This document shows, piece by piece, positions 33,322 through 43,059 of a DNA stretch of 44,583 nucleotides (positions within the stretch are counted from its first letter, which is position 1; each line of letters begins with the position of its first letter). The stretch covers positions 1-44,583 of the forward strand of contig JAEOTE010000161.1 of the NCBI GenBank assembly GCA_016839945.1. The letters run 5' to 3'. The notes under the pieces were generated by a model. The model saw only the letters and a program-made list of their open reading frames with translations, made no database searches and was not told where the DNA came from. The translations under genes and the position numbers were made by a program. The DNA is from Candidatus Heimdallarchaeota archaeon (lineage in GTDB: Archaea > Asgardarchaeota > Heimdallarchaeia > Heimdallarchaeales > Heimdallarchaeaceae).

Positions 33322-34113
33322 ATGAATAATAAAAAGAACCAAATTTTAAATCTCATATCTTTAGATAATAAAACCGCTATAGTTACTGGTGCGGCTTCTG
33401 GTATTGGGTTAGCAACAGCAAAACTTTTCGCAGAAATGGGAGCTAATGTGGCTTTAATAGATATCAACGAATCAGATGGTATAAAGGTAACAGAACAAAT
33501 AAAGGAATTAGGAGGAAAAGCAAAATTCTTCCTTTGTGAAGTAACATCTGATTCTGATTGTAAGAAGACAGTTGATGTAATTTATGAAGAGTTTGGAAAA
33601 ATAGATATTCTGTTCAATAATGCTGGTATAATCCTTCGCAAGAACGTTTTAGAGTTAGATGAAAAGGATTGGGATTTAACTATAGATGTTAACTTAAAAT
33701 CGATTTATTTACTTTCTCGACATGTGATACCAATCATGATTAAAAACAAAGGAGGGACCATCATTAACACTGGATCAGGTTGGGGTATTAAGGGAGGGGT
33801 TAATGCTGTCGCTTATTGTGCTGCTAAAGGAGGTGTTGTAAATATGACTCGAGCAATGGCAATCGATCACGGTAAACACGGAATTCGTGTTAACTGTGTT
33901 TGCCCTGGTGATGTTGATACACCACTTTTGCGAGGAGAAGCAGAACAGTTAGGTATTGAGGAAGATATTTTTATGAAAGAAGCTGCAGAACGTCCTCTAG
34001 GTCGTGTAGGTAGCCCTCAAGACGTTGCTTATACTGTTCTTTACTTGGCTAGTGACCTTTCTAGTTGGGTTACTGGTAGCTCTATAATTGTTGATGGTGG
34101 GGGTTTAGCTTAG
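33322..34113 (+). CDS. Short-chain dehydrogenase/reductase (SDR), second copy
   Basis: 263 residues. 'AIVTGAASGIGLATAKLFA' (cofactor loop), 'FNNAGIILRKN', the catalytic Ser in 'INTGSGWG' and Tyr/Lys in 'VAYCAAKGGVVN' are all present, and 'ALIDINESDG' again favours NAD. 'VTGSSIIVDGGGLA' is the usual end. It is only moderately similar to the preceding SDR, so the two probably act on different or successive substrates rather than being a recent duplication. It lies 41 nt downstream of the first SDR and 38 nt before gcvPA. Confidence 0.92.
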   Translation: MNNKKNQILNLISLDNKTAIVTGAASGIGLATAKLFAEMGANVALIDINESDGIKVTEQIKELGGKAKFFLCEVTSDSDCKKTVDVIYEEFGKIDILFNNAGIILRKNVLELDEKDWDLTIDVNLKSIYLLSRHVIPIMIKNKGGTIINTGSGWGIKGGVNAVAYCAAKGGVVNMTRAMAIDHGKHGIRVNCVCPGDVDTPLLRGEAEQLGIEEDIFMKEAAERPLGRVGSPQDVAYTVLYLASDLSSWVTGSSIIVDGGGLA

Positions 34114-34151
34114 ATTAGATTTGATACATTCAAAATACTGGAGTTTTTATT

Positions 34152-35564
34152 ATGAATAAAAAGAAAAACATAATTCATCCTTACATTCCTAATTCTGTTC
34201 CCGAAATAAAAACAAAAATGCTTGAAGAAATTGGTGTAGAAGATATTGAAACTCTTTATGAAGACATTCCTGAGATCTTAAGGTTTAAAGATGAAATGAA
34301 TTTGCCAAATCCTTTTCTCTCTGAAATTGAACTGAAAAAACATGTTGAACAAATTCTTGCTAAAAATCAAACATGCCAAGAAAACCTTAGTTTTTTAGGT
34401 GGAGATTGTTGGCAACATTATGTTCCAGCGATATGCGATGAAATTAATCAACGTTCTGAATTTTTGACTGCTTATGCAGGAGAACCTTATGAGGATCATG
34501 GAAGATTTCAATCTCTTTTCGAGTATGCTAGCATGATGGGAGAACTTCTAAATATGGACGTTGTAAATGTTCCAACATATGATTGGGGACAAGCAGCAAG
34601 CACTTCTTTAAGAATGGCTGCAAGAATTACAGGACGTACTGAAGCACTAGTTGCGGAATCCATCTCACCAGATAGACTATTAATAATCAAAAATTATTGT
34701 AAACCAATTATAAAAATTCAATTAGTTAAATATAACGAAAAAACTGGAAAACTTGATTTAGATGACTTAAAAACTAAAATATCATCTAACACTGCTGCAA
34801 TCTATTTTGAGAACCCTTCTTATCATGGCTGTATTGAAGATCAAGGCAAGATTATTTCAGATATCGCACACGAATATGGTGCATTAAGTCTTGTAGGCGT
34901 AGACCCTATTTCTTTGGGAATACTGATTCCCCCAAATAATTACGGAGCTGATATTGTTTGTGGAGACATTCAAGGATTAGGTATGCATATGCAATATGGA
35001 GGAGGACATGCGGGTTTCATTGCTACTAGAGATGAAGAAAAATATGTTATGGAATATCCTTCTCGGCTTTTTGGTATAACTACTACAGCTGTAGAAGGTG
35101 AACATGGTTTTGGTGATGTTACTTATGATAGAACATCCTTTCATGATAGAATTGAGGGTAAAGAGTTCATTGGAACAGCTGCTGCTTTATGGGGAATTAC
35201 CGCAGGAGTGTATTTAGCACTTGTTGGTCCTCAAGGTATGCAAGAATTAGGGAAATTAATCGTTCAGAGATCCCAATATGCTATGAAGAAACTATCAGAG
35301 ATTGATGGTTTAAATATTCCATTTAATGAGACATCTCACTTCAAAGAATTTGTTATAGACTTTAGCACCTCAGGCAAAACAACTAAGGAAATAAACAAAT
35401 CTTTACTCAAGAAAGGTATTTTTGGTGGGAAAGATATCTCTAGCGAGTTTCCTGAATTGGGAAACTGTGCGGTTTATTGTGTTACTGAAACTCATACCAA
35501 AGAAGACATTGATAGACTTGTCCAAGCGGTAATTGATTGTTTGAAAGAGGAGGAGATAAAATGA
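34152..35564 (+). CDS. gcvPA: Glycine dehydrogenase (decarboxylating) subunit 1
   Basis: 470 residues, the N-terminal half of the P-protein in the split archaeal/bacterial form. 'HPYIPNSVPEIKTKMLEEIG', 'FLGGDCWQHYVPAICDEI', 'AYAGEPYEDHGRFQSLFEY' and 'STSLRMAARITGR' are characteristic (usual form 'PYQPEISQG'; here 'GEPYEDHG'). With subunit 2 it decarboxylates glycine and passes the aminomethyl group to lipoyl-GcvH. Neither GcvH, GcvT nor GcvL is in the window. Its stop overlaps the gcvPB start (ATGA). Confidence 0.92.
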   Translation: MNKKKNIIHPYIPNSVPEIKTKMLEEIGVEDIETLYEDIPEILRFKDEMNLPNPFLSEIELKKHVEQILAKNQTCQENLSFLGGDCWQHYVPAICDEINQRSEFLTAYAGEPYEDHGRFQSLFEYASMMGELLNMDVVNVPTYDWGQAASTSLRMAARITGRTEALVAESISPDRLLIIKNYCKPIIKIQLVKYNEKTGKLDLDDLKTKISSNTAAIYFENPSYHGCIEDQGKIISDIAHEYGALSLVGVDPISLGILIPPNNYGADIVCGDIQGLGMHMQYGGGHAGFIATRDEEKYVMEYPSRLFGITTTAVEGEHGFGDVTYDRTSFHDRIEGKEFIGTAAALWGITAGVYLALVGPQGMQELGKLIVQRSQYAMKKLSEIDGLNIPFNETSHFKEFVIDFSTSGKTTKEINKSLLKKGIFGGKDISSEFPELGNCAVYCVTETHTKEDIDRLVQAVIDCLKEEEIK

Positions 35565-37105
35565 GCAGAGAGATCAAAGTAAGAAATTTCCACCAAGCTA
35601 AATGGGATGAACCAGTGATTTTTGAATTAAGTAGTAAAGGAGAACGAGGAATTTTATTTCCAGAGATTGAGAAAGAAATCGAAGAAATTATTGGTGATGG
35701 AATTTCCAATTTACCGAAAAATATGGTAAGAGAACAACCACCTAATCTCCCAGAACTTTCTCAAATGCAGGTTCTAAAACACTATCTTCGTTTATCACAA
35801 CAAACTCTAGGAGCAGATTTGAATGTTGATATTGGACAAGGAACATGCACAATGAAATATAGTCCAAAAATTAATGAAAAATTCGCTACATCTCCAAAGC
35901 TTACTGAGCTTCATCCTTCGCAAGATGAAACTACTGTTCAAGGGATTCTGGAGATAATCTACAAATTAGATCTTTTTCTAAGAGAAATATCGGGATTAGA
36001 TAAATTTACTTTCCAACCAGGAGGAGGAAGTCAAGCTATATTTGCAATGGCTTCTATTATTTATACACATCATGAAAATAACGGTGAAACAGAAAAACGC
36101 GATGAAATAATTTCTACGATGTTTTCTCACCCTTCAGATGCAGCAGCACCAAATGTCAAAGGATATAGAGTTATCAATATTTATCCCAATGAAGACGGAT
36201 TACCTGATGTAGAAGCTCTCAAAGAAGCTGTTTCTGATCGTACAGCTGGATTGTTAATTACTAATCCAGAAGATACAGGAATTTTTAATCCTAAAATAAA
36301 AGAGTTCACAAGAATTGTTCACGAGGTTGGAGGGGTTTGTGGTTATGATCAAGCGAATGCTAATGGTATTCTAGGTATTACTAGAGCAAAAGAAGCTGAT
36401 TTCGATCTTTGTTTCTTTAATCTGCACAAAACCTTTTCATCTCCTCACGGCTGTGGAGGTCCTGCAACGGGAGCTCTTGGTGTAACTAAAGAATTTATAC
36501 AATATTTACCTGTTCCTTTAGTAGAATTTGATGAGAAAAAATACTATTTCAATTATGATATCCCTAAAAGCATTGGAAAAGTGAGAGCATACTATGGTGT
36601 AGTTCCTGCTATATTGAGAGCATATTCTTGGATTATGAGTTTAGGTAATGATGGATTAAAAGAAGCATCTCAAATTGCTGTGCTCAACAACAATTACCTC
36701 TTAAAGAAAGTACTAAAAATTCGTGGAGCAAGTGCACCGTACGCAGAGGAAAGACATCGAATTGAGCAAGTTCGTTTTAGTTGGGAAGAGCTTTACAAAG
36801 AAACAGGAATAACTACAGAGGACGTTACATGCCGTATGGTTGATTTTGGTTTTCATATGTGGTCTAGTCATCATCCGTTTATTGTTCCACAACCTTTCAC
36901 ACTTGAACCCACTGAATCTTACTCAAAAGCTGAATTAGATGAATATATTGCTGGATTGAAGAAAGTTGTTGAAGAAGCATATGAAAATCCAGAGGTGGTT
37001 AAGAGCGCACCTCATAGAAGTGTTGTACACAAAATTGATGCAGATTCATTGGATGATCCATCAAAGTGGGCTATTACTTGGAGAGCTTATTTGAAAAAAA
37101 AGTAG
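35561..37105 (+). CDS. gcvPB: Glycine dehydrogenase (decarboxylating) subunit 2
   Basis: 514 residues from the ATG at 35561, preceded by GAGGAGGAG (35547-35555), a strong Shine-Dalgarno inside the gcvPA end; the frame extends upstream to a TTG that I reject. 'LGSCTMKYNP'-type segment here reads 'GQGTCTMKYSP', 'PGGGSQAIFAM' follows, and the PLP lysine is in 'NLHKTFSSPHGCGGPATG'. It forms the catalytic heterotetramer with GcvPA. The ATGA overlap implies coupled translation and equal amounts of the subunits. Confidence 0.94.
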   Translation: MSREIKVRNFHQAKWDEPVIFELSSKGERGILFPEIEKEIEEIIGDGISNLPKNMVREQPPNLPELSQMQVLKHYLRLSQQTLGADLNVDIGQGTCTMKYSPKINEKFATSPKLTELHPSQDETTVQGILEIIYKLDLFLREISGLDKFTFQPGGGSQAIFAMASIIYTHHENNGETEKRDEIISTMFSHPSDAAAPNVKGYRVINIYPNEDGLPDVEALKEAVSDRTAGLLITNPEDTGIFNPKIKEFTRIVHEVGGVCGYDQANANGILGITRAKEADFDLCFFNLHKTFSSPHGCGGPATGALGVTKEFIQYLPVPLVEFDEKKYYFNYDIPKSIGKVRAYYGVVPAILRAYSWIMSLGNDGLKEASQIAVLNNNYLLKKVLKIRGASAPYAEERHRIEQVRFSWEELYKETGITTEDVTCRMVDFGFHMWSSHHPFIVPQPFTLEPTESYSKAELDEYIAGLKKVVEEAYENPEVVKSAPHRSVVHKIDADSLDDPSKWAITWRAYLKKK

Positions 37106-37134
37106 AATCAGGAATTGTATAAAGTTGAGTTGAA

Positions 37135-38250
37135 ATGAAGAAGCTAGGTTTAATAGTAAATCCAATCGCTGGCATGGGAGGTAAAGTAGGGCTTAAAGGA
37201 ACTGATGGACTAGCTATTTTACAAAAAGCAAGAAGTTTAGGCGCAAAACCCATATCACCGAAACGAACTATTGAGGCATTGGAAAGACTTGTTTTTCTCA
37301 AAGATGAGATTGAGATAATTACTTATCCTGGTGAAATGGGAGAAAATGTAACTAAACAATGCGGATTTAACCCAAAAGTTATAGGAGCCATAATAGAAGG
37401 AAAAACCACCGCCCACGACACTCAGCAAGCATGTAAAGATTTTCTCAACTATAAAATTGATTTCTTACTTTTTGCTGGGGGGGACGGAACAGCAAGAGAC
37501 ATCTACAAGACTATTGGAGACAAAGTAGTTGTTCTTGGAATTCCAACCGGTGTTAAAATCCATTCAGCTGTTTATGCTTGTAATCCAATGAGAGCAGGGG
37601 ATCTAGCCGCATTGTATCTACAAGGAAAGACAAAAGAGCTAAAAGAAGCAGAAGTTATGGATGTCGATGAAGAAGCATTCAGAGACGGAATCGTATCTGC
37701 AAAACTATATGGTTACTTAAGAATCCCATTTGAGAGAAAACATATCCAAGGATCAAAAACAGGCAGCTCAACAACTGAAAAGTATTCGCAAGAAGCAATA
37801 GCCCAAGAAATTATCGAAAATATGGATGACGATTTCTTCTATATCATTGGACCTGGCACAACTACTAGAACAATTATGGAAAAATTAGAGTTAGATTATA
37901 CTTTGTTAGGTGTAGACCTTATTTTAAGAAAAAAACTTATCAAAAAAGACCTAAATGAAGAAGAACTTCTTGAGCTTATAGGAGAAAATAAAGCTAAAAT
38001 CATTGTCACTCCTATAGGTGGTCAAGGTTTCTTATTAGGAAGAGGTAATCAACAATTGAGTCCAGAAGTAATTAAGAAAATTGGAAAAGATAATATCATA
38101 GTTATAGCCACTAAACAGAAAATTAATTCCTTAAATGGAAAACCATTTTTAATTGACTCAGGAGACAATAAGTTAGATTTAGCACTAAGTGGTTATGTTA
38201 TTGTAACTACTGGATATCGTGAAAGTGCTGTTTATAGAATATCCTTATAG
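37135..38250 (+). CDS. ATP-NAD/AcoX kinase family protein
   Basis: 371 residues. '[19 protein letters not shown]' at the start, the kinase motif '[16 protein letters not shown]' and '[17 protein letters not shown]' identify the ATP-NAD kinase / AcoX branch; a second conserved piece is '[17 protein letters not shown]'. True NAD kinases have GGDGT and make NADP; AcoX members occur in acetoin and other catabolic operons with unclear function. It follows gcvPB by 29 nt and is the last gene of the SDR-gcvP cluster, so it may set the NAD/NADP balance for those dehydrogenases. Confidence 0.88.
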   Translation: MKKLGLIVNPIAGMGGKVGLKGTDGLAILQKARSLGAKPISPKRTIEALERLVFLKDEIEIITYPGEMGENVTKQCGFNPKVIGAIIEGKTTAHDTQQACKDFLNYKIDFLLFAGGDGTARDIYKTIGDKVVVLGIPTGVKIHSAVYACNPMRAGDLAALYLQGKTKELKEAEVMDVDEEAFRDGIVSAKLYGYLRIPFERKHIQGSKTGSSTTEKYSQEAIAQEIIENMDDDFFYIIGPGTTTRTIMEKLELDYTLLGVDLILRKKLIKKDLNEEELLELIGENKAKIIVTPIGGQGFLLGRGNQQLSPEVIKKIGKDNIIVIATKQKINSLNGKPFLIDSGDNKLDLALSGYVIVTTGYRESAVYRISL

Positions 38251-38369
38251 AAAGTAAAAAATAACCCACTTTCTGTGATTAGACGCTTCTAGAGGCTAAA
38301 ATTCTCCTTCTCTTCATGTCTTTTATGAATTTATGAGTTTAAATATTAATCTCTGTTTAATATATCAGG

Positions 38370-39320
38370 ATGTCCCGCTACGCTACGCTTCTACTCTTGT
38401 TAAAGCATATGGGATACGTTAATGGGAGAGTGCAGTTTCAAAAACTTGTCTTTTTACTAGAAAAAAATTACCATATTAATAGTGGCTATGATTTTATTCC
38501 ATTCAAATTTGGCCCTTATTGCCAAACAATTCAAGAGGACATCCAACATTTGATAGATTACGGTTATGTAGAGCATGAGGAAGTGGAAAAACCTGCAGGG
38601 GAGTTTTTACATCGTTATCAAATAACAGAATATGGAGAACAATATATTCTAGAAAACGATTTTGGTGAAATTTACGATCAAGTTATACAAGATTTATGTT
38701 ATGATTTCAAGAATTACAGCACAAGACAAATCGTTGAATATGTTTATGAAAATTATCCTGAATATACAGCCCATTCTGAAATAAAAGAGTTATACTTCCA
38801 ACCGAAACCTAAGAGAGAAGAGTTTACTTCAGCTGATAAGCTGCTCGATAGAAAGCCCATTATTACTCCGTCCTTTGTAAAATGGTTAGATGAAGAAATC
38901 AAAACAACAACAAAAGAACTAGATGTGACTGAGGTCCCTATGGAACAACAATCAGATGAGTTGTATATTGATGATTTAGTAATAGAAATGTTAGACATTG
39001 CTTATGAAGACATCGCTTCTAAAGCTCAGGAAATTTCGACCAAAATTATGCTTGAGGATTATAGTGAATCAGGAGCTATAAACAACAAAATGTATTATAT
39101 CTTCGAGATTTTAGAAAATCTACTCAGTGCACTCCAAGAAAAAGATCTAATAGGAATATATACAGAATTTGCTAATACTAAAACTAATATACAAATGCTA
39201 GATGAGCTTATAGCACTGTATAGAACTTCTTTGAAATCTGATCTAGTTAGATTGCTTTTTGAATTCATAGAAGATGTTGGATTTTTCTTAGATAGTATAG
39301 ACAAAATAGTTACTCTTTGA
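38370..39320 (+). CDS. YwgA/Panacea-like winged-helix protein with helical C-terminal region
   Basis: 316 residues. Residues about 1-125 have 'YVNGRVQFQKLVFLLE', 'FIPFKFGPYCQTIQEDIQHL' and 'GYVEHEE' followed by 'YQITEYGEQYI', the pattern of the YwgA / SocA-Panacea type winged helix (QK..YL...FYGPY...L...L...G). The remainder is acidic and helical (about 150-316), has no TM segment and matches nothing I know. Panacea domains neutralise toxins in toxin-antitoxin pairs, but no small toxin gene is adjacent. TATA-like TTTAAATATTAA about 25 nt before the ATG suggests a leaderless mRNA. Confidence 0.78.
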   Translation: MSRYATLLLLLKHMGYVNGRVQFQKLVFLLEKNYHINSGYDFIPFKFGPYCQTIQEDIQHLIDYGYVEHEEVEKPAGEFLHRYQITEYGEQYILENDFGEIYDQVIQDLCYDFKNYSTRQIVEYVYENYPEYTAHSEIKELYFQPKPKREEFTSADKLLDRKPIITPSFVKWLDEEIKTTTKELDVTEVPMEQQSDELYIDDLVIEMLDIAYEDIASKAQEISTKIMLEDYSESGAINNKMYYIFEILENLLSALQEKDLIGIYTEFANTKTNIQMLDELIALYRTSLKSDLVRLLFEFIEDVGFFLDSIDKIVTL

Positions 39321-39339
39321 TGTTTAGTTAAAAATCATG

Positions 39340-39368
39340 TAAAAAGAGAAAAAAAGGAGTTTTCTCCT
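39340..39368 (-). terminator. Hairpin and T-tract after ppdK
   Basis: Minus-strand AGGAG-AAAA-CTCCT (39368-39355) directly after the ppdK stop, followed by a T-rich run (TTTTTTCTCTTTTT). It looks like an intrinsic terminator between two convergent genes. Confidence 0.45.
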
Positions 39369-42074
39369 CTATTTATTTCTTAAAGTTGCTTGAGCAGCTG
39401 AAAGACGAGCTATTGGAACACGGAAGGGACTACAGGAAACATAATCCAAACCGATTCTGTAACAGAAATCAATAGATTTAGGATCCCCGCCCTGCTCACC
39501 GCAAATTCCACACTCTAAACCTGGTCTTGCTTCTCTTCCTTCATCCACACACATTTTCATTAGTCTTCCTACACCTTTTTCTTCAATAGAAACAAAAGGA
39601 TCGTTTTCTATTATTCCCTTTTCCATATATTGTGAAATAAATGGACCCGCATCATCTCTACTGAAACCAAGTGTCATTTGATGAAGATCGTTTGTACCAA
39701 AACTATAAAATTCCGCACCATTTTCACCGCTTGCCACTTCAGCACTTGTTAAGGCAGCTCTAGGTACTTCAATCATTGTTCCGACTAGATATTTGAATTC
39801 AACACCTTCATTTTGCATTACTTCTTTTGCAATTCGATCTATGATCTTCTTTTGATTTTGGAATTCTTTAGCAAAGCCAATAAGAGGTACCATAACTTCT
39901 GGATAAACGTCTATATCACTTTTCAGTATCTTTGCAGCAGCTTTGAAAATTGCTCTAGCTTGCATTTCAGTGACAATAGGCATTGTTATTCCAAGTCTAC
40001 ATCCTCTCAGCCCTAACATAGGATTTTGTTCTTTCATGTCTCGTACTACATCTAACAGACTATATTGCTCGCTAAGTTCATCATCTTTCTTTCCTTCAAG
40101 CTTTGATTCATAGATTTCAACTAGAAGCTCTTCTTCACTTGGTAAGAACTCATGTAGCGGTGGATCAATTAAACGAATTATAACAGGGAGCCCTTTTGCT
40201 ACTTCAAAAAGACCTTCAAAATCTGCTTTTTGAATTGGTTCTAGTTGATCTACAAAATGCTTTCTCTCTTCATCATTCTTCGCAAGTATCATTCCTCTTA
40301 CAAGATCTAGGTTATCAAAGAACATATGTTCAGTACGACAAAGACCTATTCCTTGTGCCCCAAATTCTAATGCTTTCTTAAATTGATCTGGCTTATCTGC
40401 ATTAGCTTTTACTCCAAGTTTTGCTACTTCATCACACCATTCAAGTAAAGTACTCATTGATGGTGGTAATTTAGCAGGTTTTGTAGGTAATTTTTCTGCG
40501 TAGATTGATCCATCTTCTCCATCAATTGTTATCCAATCACCTTCTTTGACTATCTGATTATTGGCAGTTAATGCTCGTTTTTCGACATCAATAGAGATTC
40601 CTCCCTTTTCACTTCCTACTATGCATGCTTTACCAATTTGACGTGCAACAATAGCTGCATGGCTAGTCAAACCACCTTTCATTGTAAGAATACCATTGCT
40701 TGCAGCCATCCCATGGAAATCCTCAGGTGTGGTTTCTACTCTTACCAAAATTACATCGAATTGTTTATTAGCTTGCTCTTGAGCTTTGTCTGCATCAAAA
40801 ATTGCGATCCCTGTTGCAGCTGCTGCTCCAGCAGCTAAACCTGAGCCTAGGTATTTGTCTTTTAATTTTTCTTTGATTTGACTAATTTGAGCGTTAGAAT
40901 CTATTTTACTCCAATCAACTGATGGAAAGAGTGCATTTTCTACATCACTTGGTTCGATTCTTAGAATTGCTTCCTCCTTTGTAATAAAACCTTCATTGAA
41001 CATATCGTAAGCAATTTGTCCAGCAGCGATACCTGTTCTTTTTCCGCTTCTTGTTTGTAGCATATAGAGTTTTCCTTGTTGAATCGTAAACTCCATATCT
41101 TGCATGTCTCTGTATCTTTTTTCCAATATTTCAGAGATTTCAACCAACTGTTCATAAGACTCAGGCATATCTTCCTTTAGGTTATCAATTGGTTCAGGAG
41201 TACGAATTCCTGCAACAACATCTTCTCCTTGTGCATTTATAAGATATTCACCATAAAGCATTTTCATGCCATCGGATGGATCACGTGTGAATGCTACACC
41301 TGTAGCAGAAGTTTCTCCTAAATTACCATAAACCATAGTTACAATATTTATAGCTGTACCCAAATCATGGGGGATTCCTTGGTAATTTCTATAATCTACT
41401 GCTCTTTTAGTATTCCAGCTTCTAAAAACTGCACGAATTGCATCATCAAGTTGTTTCTTTGGATCTTGAGGAAAATCTTCTCCTAATTGTTCTTTATAAA
41501 TTTCTTTATACTTTATGATTAGTTTCTTTAGTTCTTCAGCTGGTATTTCAGTATCTGATTCTACCCGCAGTTCTTCTTTCAGTTTTTCTAATTCTTTCTC
41601 AAAATGCTCTTTACTGACACCCTTAACTACATCAGCATACATGTAGAAAAACCGTCTATAAGAATCATAAGCAAATCTTGGATCATTCGAGATTTTAGCT
41701 AGTCCTTCTACTGAAGCATCATTCAATCCCAGATTCAAAACTGTATCCATCATACCAGGCATGGATATTCTTGCACCAGATCGAACAGAAACCAACAATG
41801 GATCTTCGTTATCTCCTAATTTCTTACCAACAAAATCTTCTAATGAAACCAGTACATCATCTATTTCTTCCTTCAAACCTTCTGGGTAAGTTTCGTTCTT
41901 CTCTAGAAAATGAAGGCATGCATTTGTAGAGATTACAAAACCTGATGGGACAGGTAATCCTATAGAAGTCATTTCTGCTAGATTTGCACCTTTTCCACCT
42001 AACAAATCTTTCAAATCTGCACTTCCTTCACATATTTCCTTGTTAAAGAATTTGTAAACATATTTTTCAGTCAT
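39369..42074 (-). CDS. ppdK: Pyruvate, phosphate dikinase
   Basis: 901 residues, full length. The N-terminal ATP-grasp part has 'LLGGKGANLAEMTSIGLPVP' and 'SVRSGARISMPGMMDTVLNLG'. The central domain carries the phospho-histidine motif 'GGLTSHAAIVARQIGKACIV', and the C-terminal barrel has 'GIGLCRTEHMFF', 'GTNDLHQMTLGFSRDDAG' and 'CGICGEQGGDP'. It interconverts pyruvate + ATP + Pi and PEP + AMP + PPi, in glycolysis or gluconeogenesis. No regulatory protein gene lies beside it. GGTGT before the ATG serves as ribosome binding site. Confidence 0.97.
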   Translation of the reverse strand: MTEKYVYKFFNKEICEGSADLKDLLGGKGANLAEMTSIGLPVPSGFVISTNACLHFLEKNETYPEGLKEEIDDVLVSLEDFVGKKLGDNEDPLLVSVRSGARISMPGMMDTVLNLGLNDASVEGLAKISNDPRFAYDSYRRFFYMYADVVKGVSKEHFEKELEKLKEELRVESDTEIPAEELKKLIIKYKEIYKEQLGEDFPQDPKKQLDDAIRAVFRSWNTKRAVDYRNYQGIPHDLGTAINIVTMVYGNLGETSATGVAFTRDPSDGMKMLYGEYLINAQGEDVVAGIRTPEPIDNLKEDMPESYEQLVEISEILEKRYRDMQDMEFTIQQGKLYMLQTRSGKRTGIAAGQIAYDMFNEGFITKEEAILRIEPSDVENALFPSVDWSKIDSNAQISQIKEKLKDKYLGSGLAAGAAAATGIAIFDADKAQEQANKQFDVILVRVETTPEDFHGMAASNGILTMKGGLTSHAAIVARQIGKACIVGSEKGGISIDVEKRALTANNQIVKEGDWITIDGEDGSIYAEKLPTKPAKLPPSMSTLLEWCDEVAKLGVKANADKPDQFKKALEFGAQGIGLCRTEHMFFDNLDLVRGMILAKNDEERKHFVDQLEPIQKADFEGLFEVAKGLPVIIRLIDPPLHEFLPSEEELLVEIYESKLEGKKDDELSEQYSLLDVVRDMKEQNPMLGLRGCRLGITMPIVTEMQARAIFKAAAKILKSDIDVYPEVMVPLIGFAKEFQNQKKIIDRIAKEVMQNEGVEFKYLVGTMIEVPRAALTSAEVASGENGAEFYSFGTNDLHQMTLGFSRDDAGPFISQYMEKGIIENDPFVSIEEKGVGRLMKMCVDEGREARPGLECGICGEQGGDPKSIDFCYRIGLDYVSCSPFRVPIARLSAAQATLRNK

Positions 42075-42183
42075 TAATATTACACCTATGGATTTTTCAA
42101 ACTAAGCTAGTATTTTGAACATTATGTTTTATGTTTTTCTTTATAAAGATAAAGTTTAACAAAGAACAAAAATCTACTAAACT

Positions 42184-42990
42184 GTGAAAGATTATTTAAT
42201 TTTACTAACAAATGATGACGGTATTAAATCCGAAGGTTTAATGTCTCTTAGAAAATACTTGAGCAAAACATCGAAAGTAATTTGTGTAGCGCCTGCTGAA
42301 CCAAGTTCTGCAGTATCGAAAGCTTTGACATTTCACAAACCACTTCGTTTCTTCCCCGTTACATTTGAGGACGGTGATGCTGGATACAGCACTACTGGTT
42401 CACCTGCAGATAATGTTCATGTTGGATTTCATATATTAAAGAAAAAACCAGATATTGTTGTGAGTGGAATAAACTATGGAGACAATTCTTCGATTCACTC
42501 AATATTAACAAGTGGAACATGTGCTGCTGCGTTTGAAGCAGCTTTTAATGATGTTCCCGCTATTGCTTTTTCTGCTGATGTTGCAGAGGATATTCAACTT
42601 ACTCAAATAGGGATAAATTTTGAAAAAATGGCTCAGATTTCTCAAAATATCGTTGATTTTACACTTAAAATGGATTGGCCAAAAGGATTAGCTTTTCTGA
42701 ACGTGAATTATCCTACTGAAATTAATAATAAAACTGAAATCTATATCACCAAACCTATTTTGTACAAATATGATAATTACATGGTTGAGAAAAAGGATCC
42801 TAGAGGAGTTCCATACCTTTGGCTTTGGGGAGAGAAGAAAAGAAATTTTCCTGAATATACCGATACATGGTCCGTATGTGATAAGAAAGGTATCAGTATT
42901 TCACCCATTGGAATAAATCTCAATATTGAAACAGATCAATCACTTATGTTAGTAGAATCAGTAAAAACACAGATAGAAAGCAGTTTGTGA
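42184..42990 (+). CDS. surE: 5'/3'-nucleotidase SurE
   Basis: 268 residues from a GTG start immediately before 'KDYLILLTNDDGIKSEG'. The metal site is 'TNDDG' with Ser in 'APAEPSSAVSKALT' and Asn in 'VVSGINYGDNSS'; 'TTGSPADNVHVG' completes the fold. SurE removes phosphate from nucleoside monophosphates and sometimes polyphosphate. A TATA-like TTTATAAAG lies about 45 nt upstream. Divergent from ppdK. Confidence 0.95.
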   Translation: MKDYLILLTNDDGIKSEGLMSLRKYLSKTSKVICVAPAEPSSAVSKALTFHKPLRFFPVTFEDGDAGYSTTGSPADNVHVGFHILKKKPDIVVSGINYGDNSSIHSILTSGTCAAAFEAAFNDVPAIAFSADVAEDIQLTQIGINFEKMAQISQNIVDFTLKMDWPKGLAFLNVNYPTEINNKTEIYITKPILYKYDNYMVEKKDPRGVPYLWLWGEKKRNFPEYTDTWSVCDKKGISISPIGINLNIETDQSLMLVESVKTQIESSL

Positions 42991-43059
42991 ATAATTTTTT
43001 TTCTTTGATTTTTCACTACCTCTTTAAATACTAATATCAGAAATACCAATTGATAGAGT

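Noticed and set aside
35537..35560. TTG start for gcvPB inside gcvPA
   Set aside because: The ATG at 35561 has a strong Shine-Dalgarno directly before it and gives the usual ATGA overlap.
38251..38369. GAAAGT...ACTTTC hairpin after the NAD-kinase-like gene as terminator
   Set aside because: Six base pairs with a long AT loop and no following T-tract; too weak to call.
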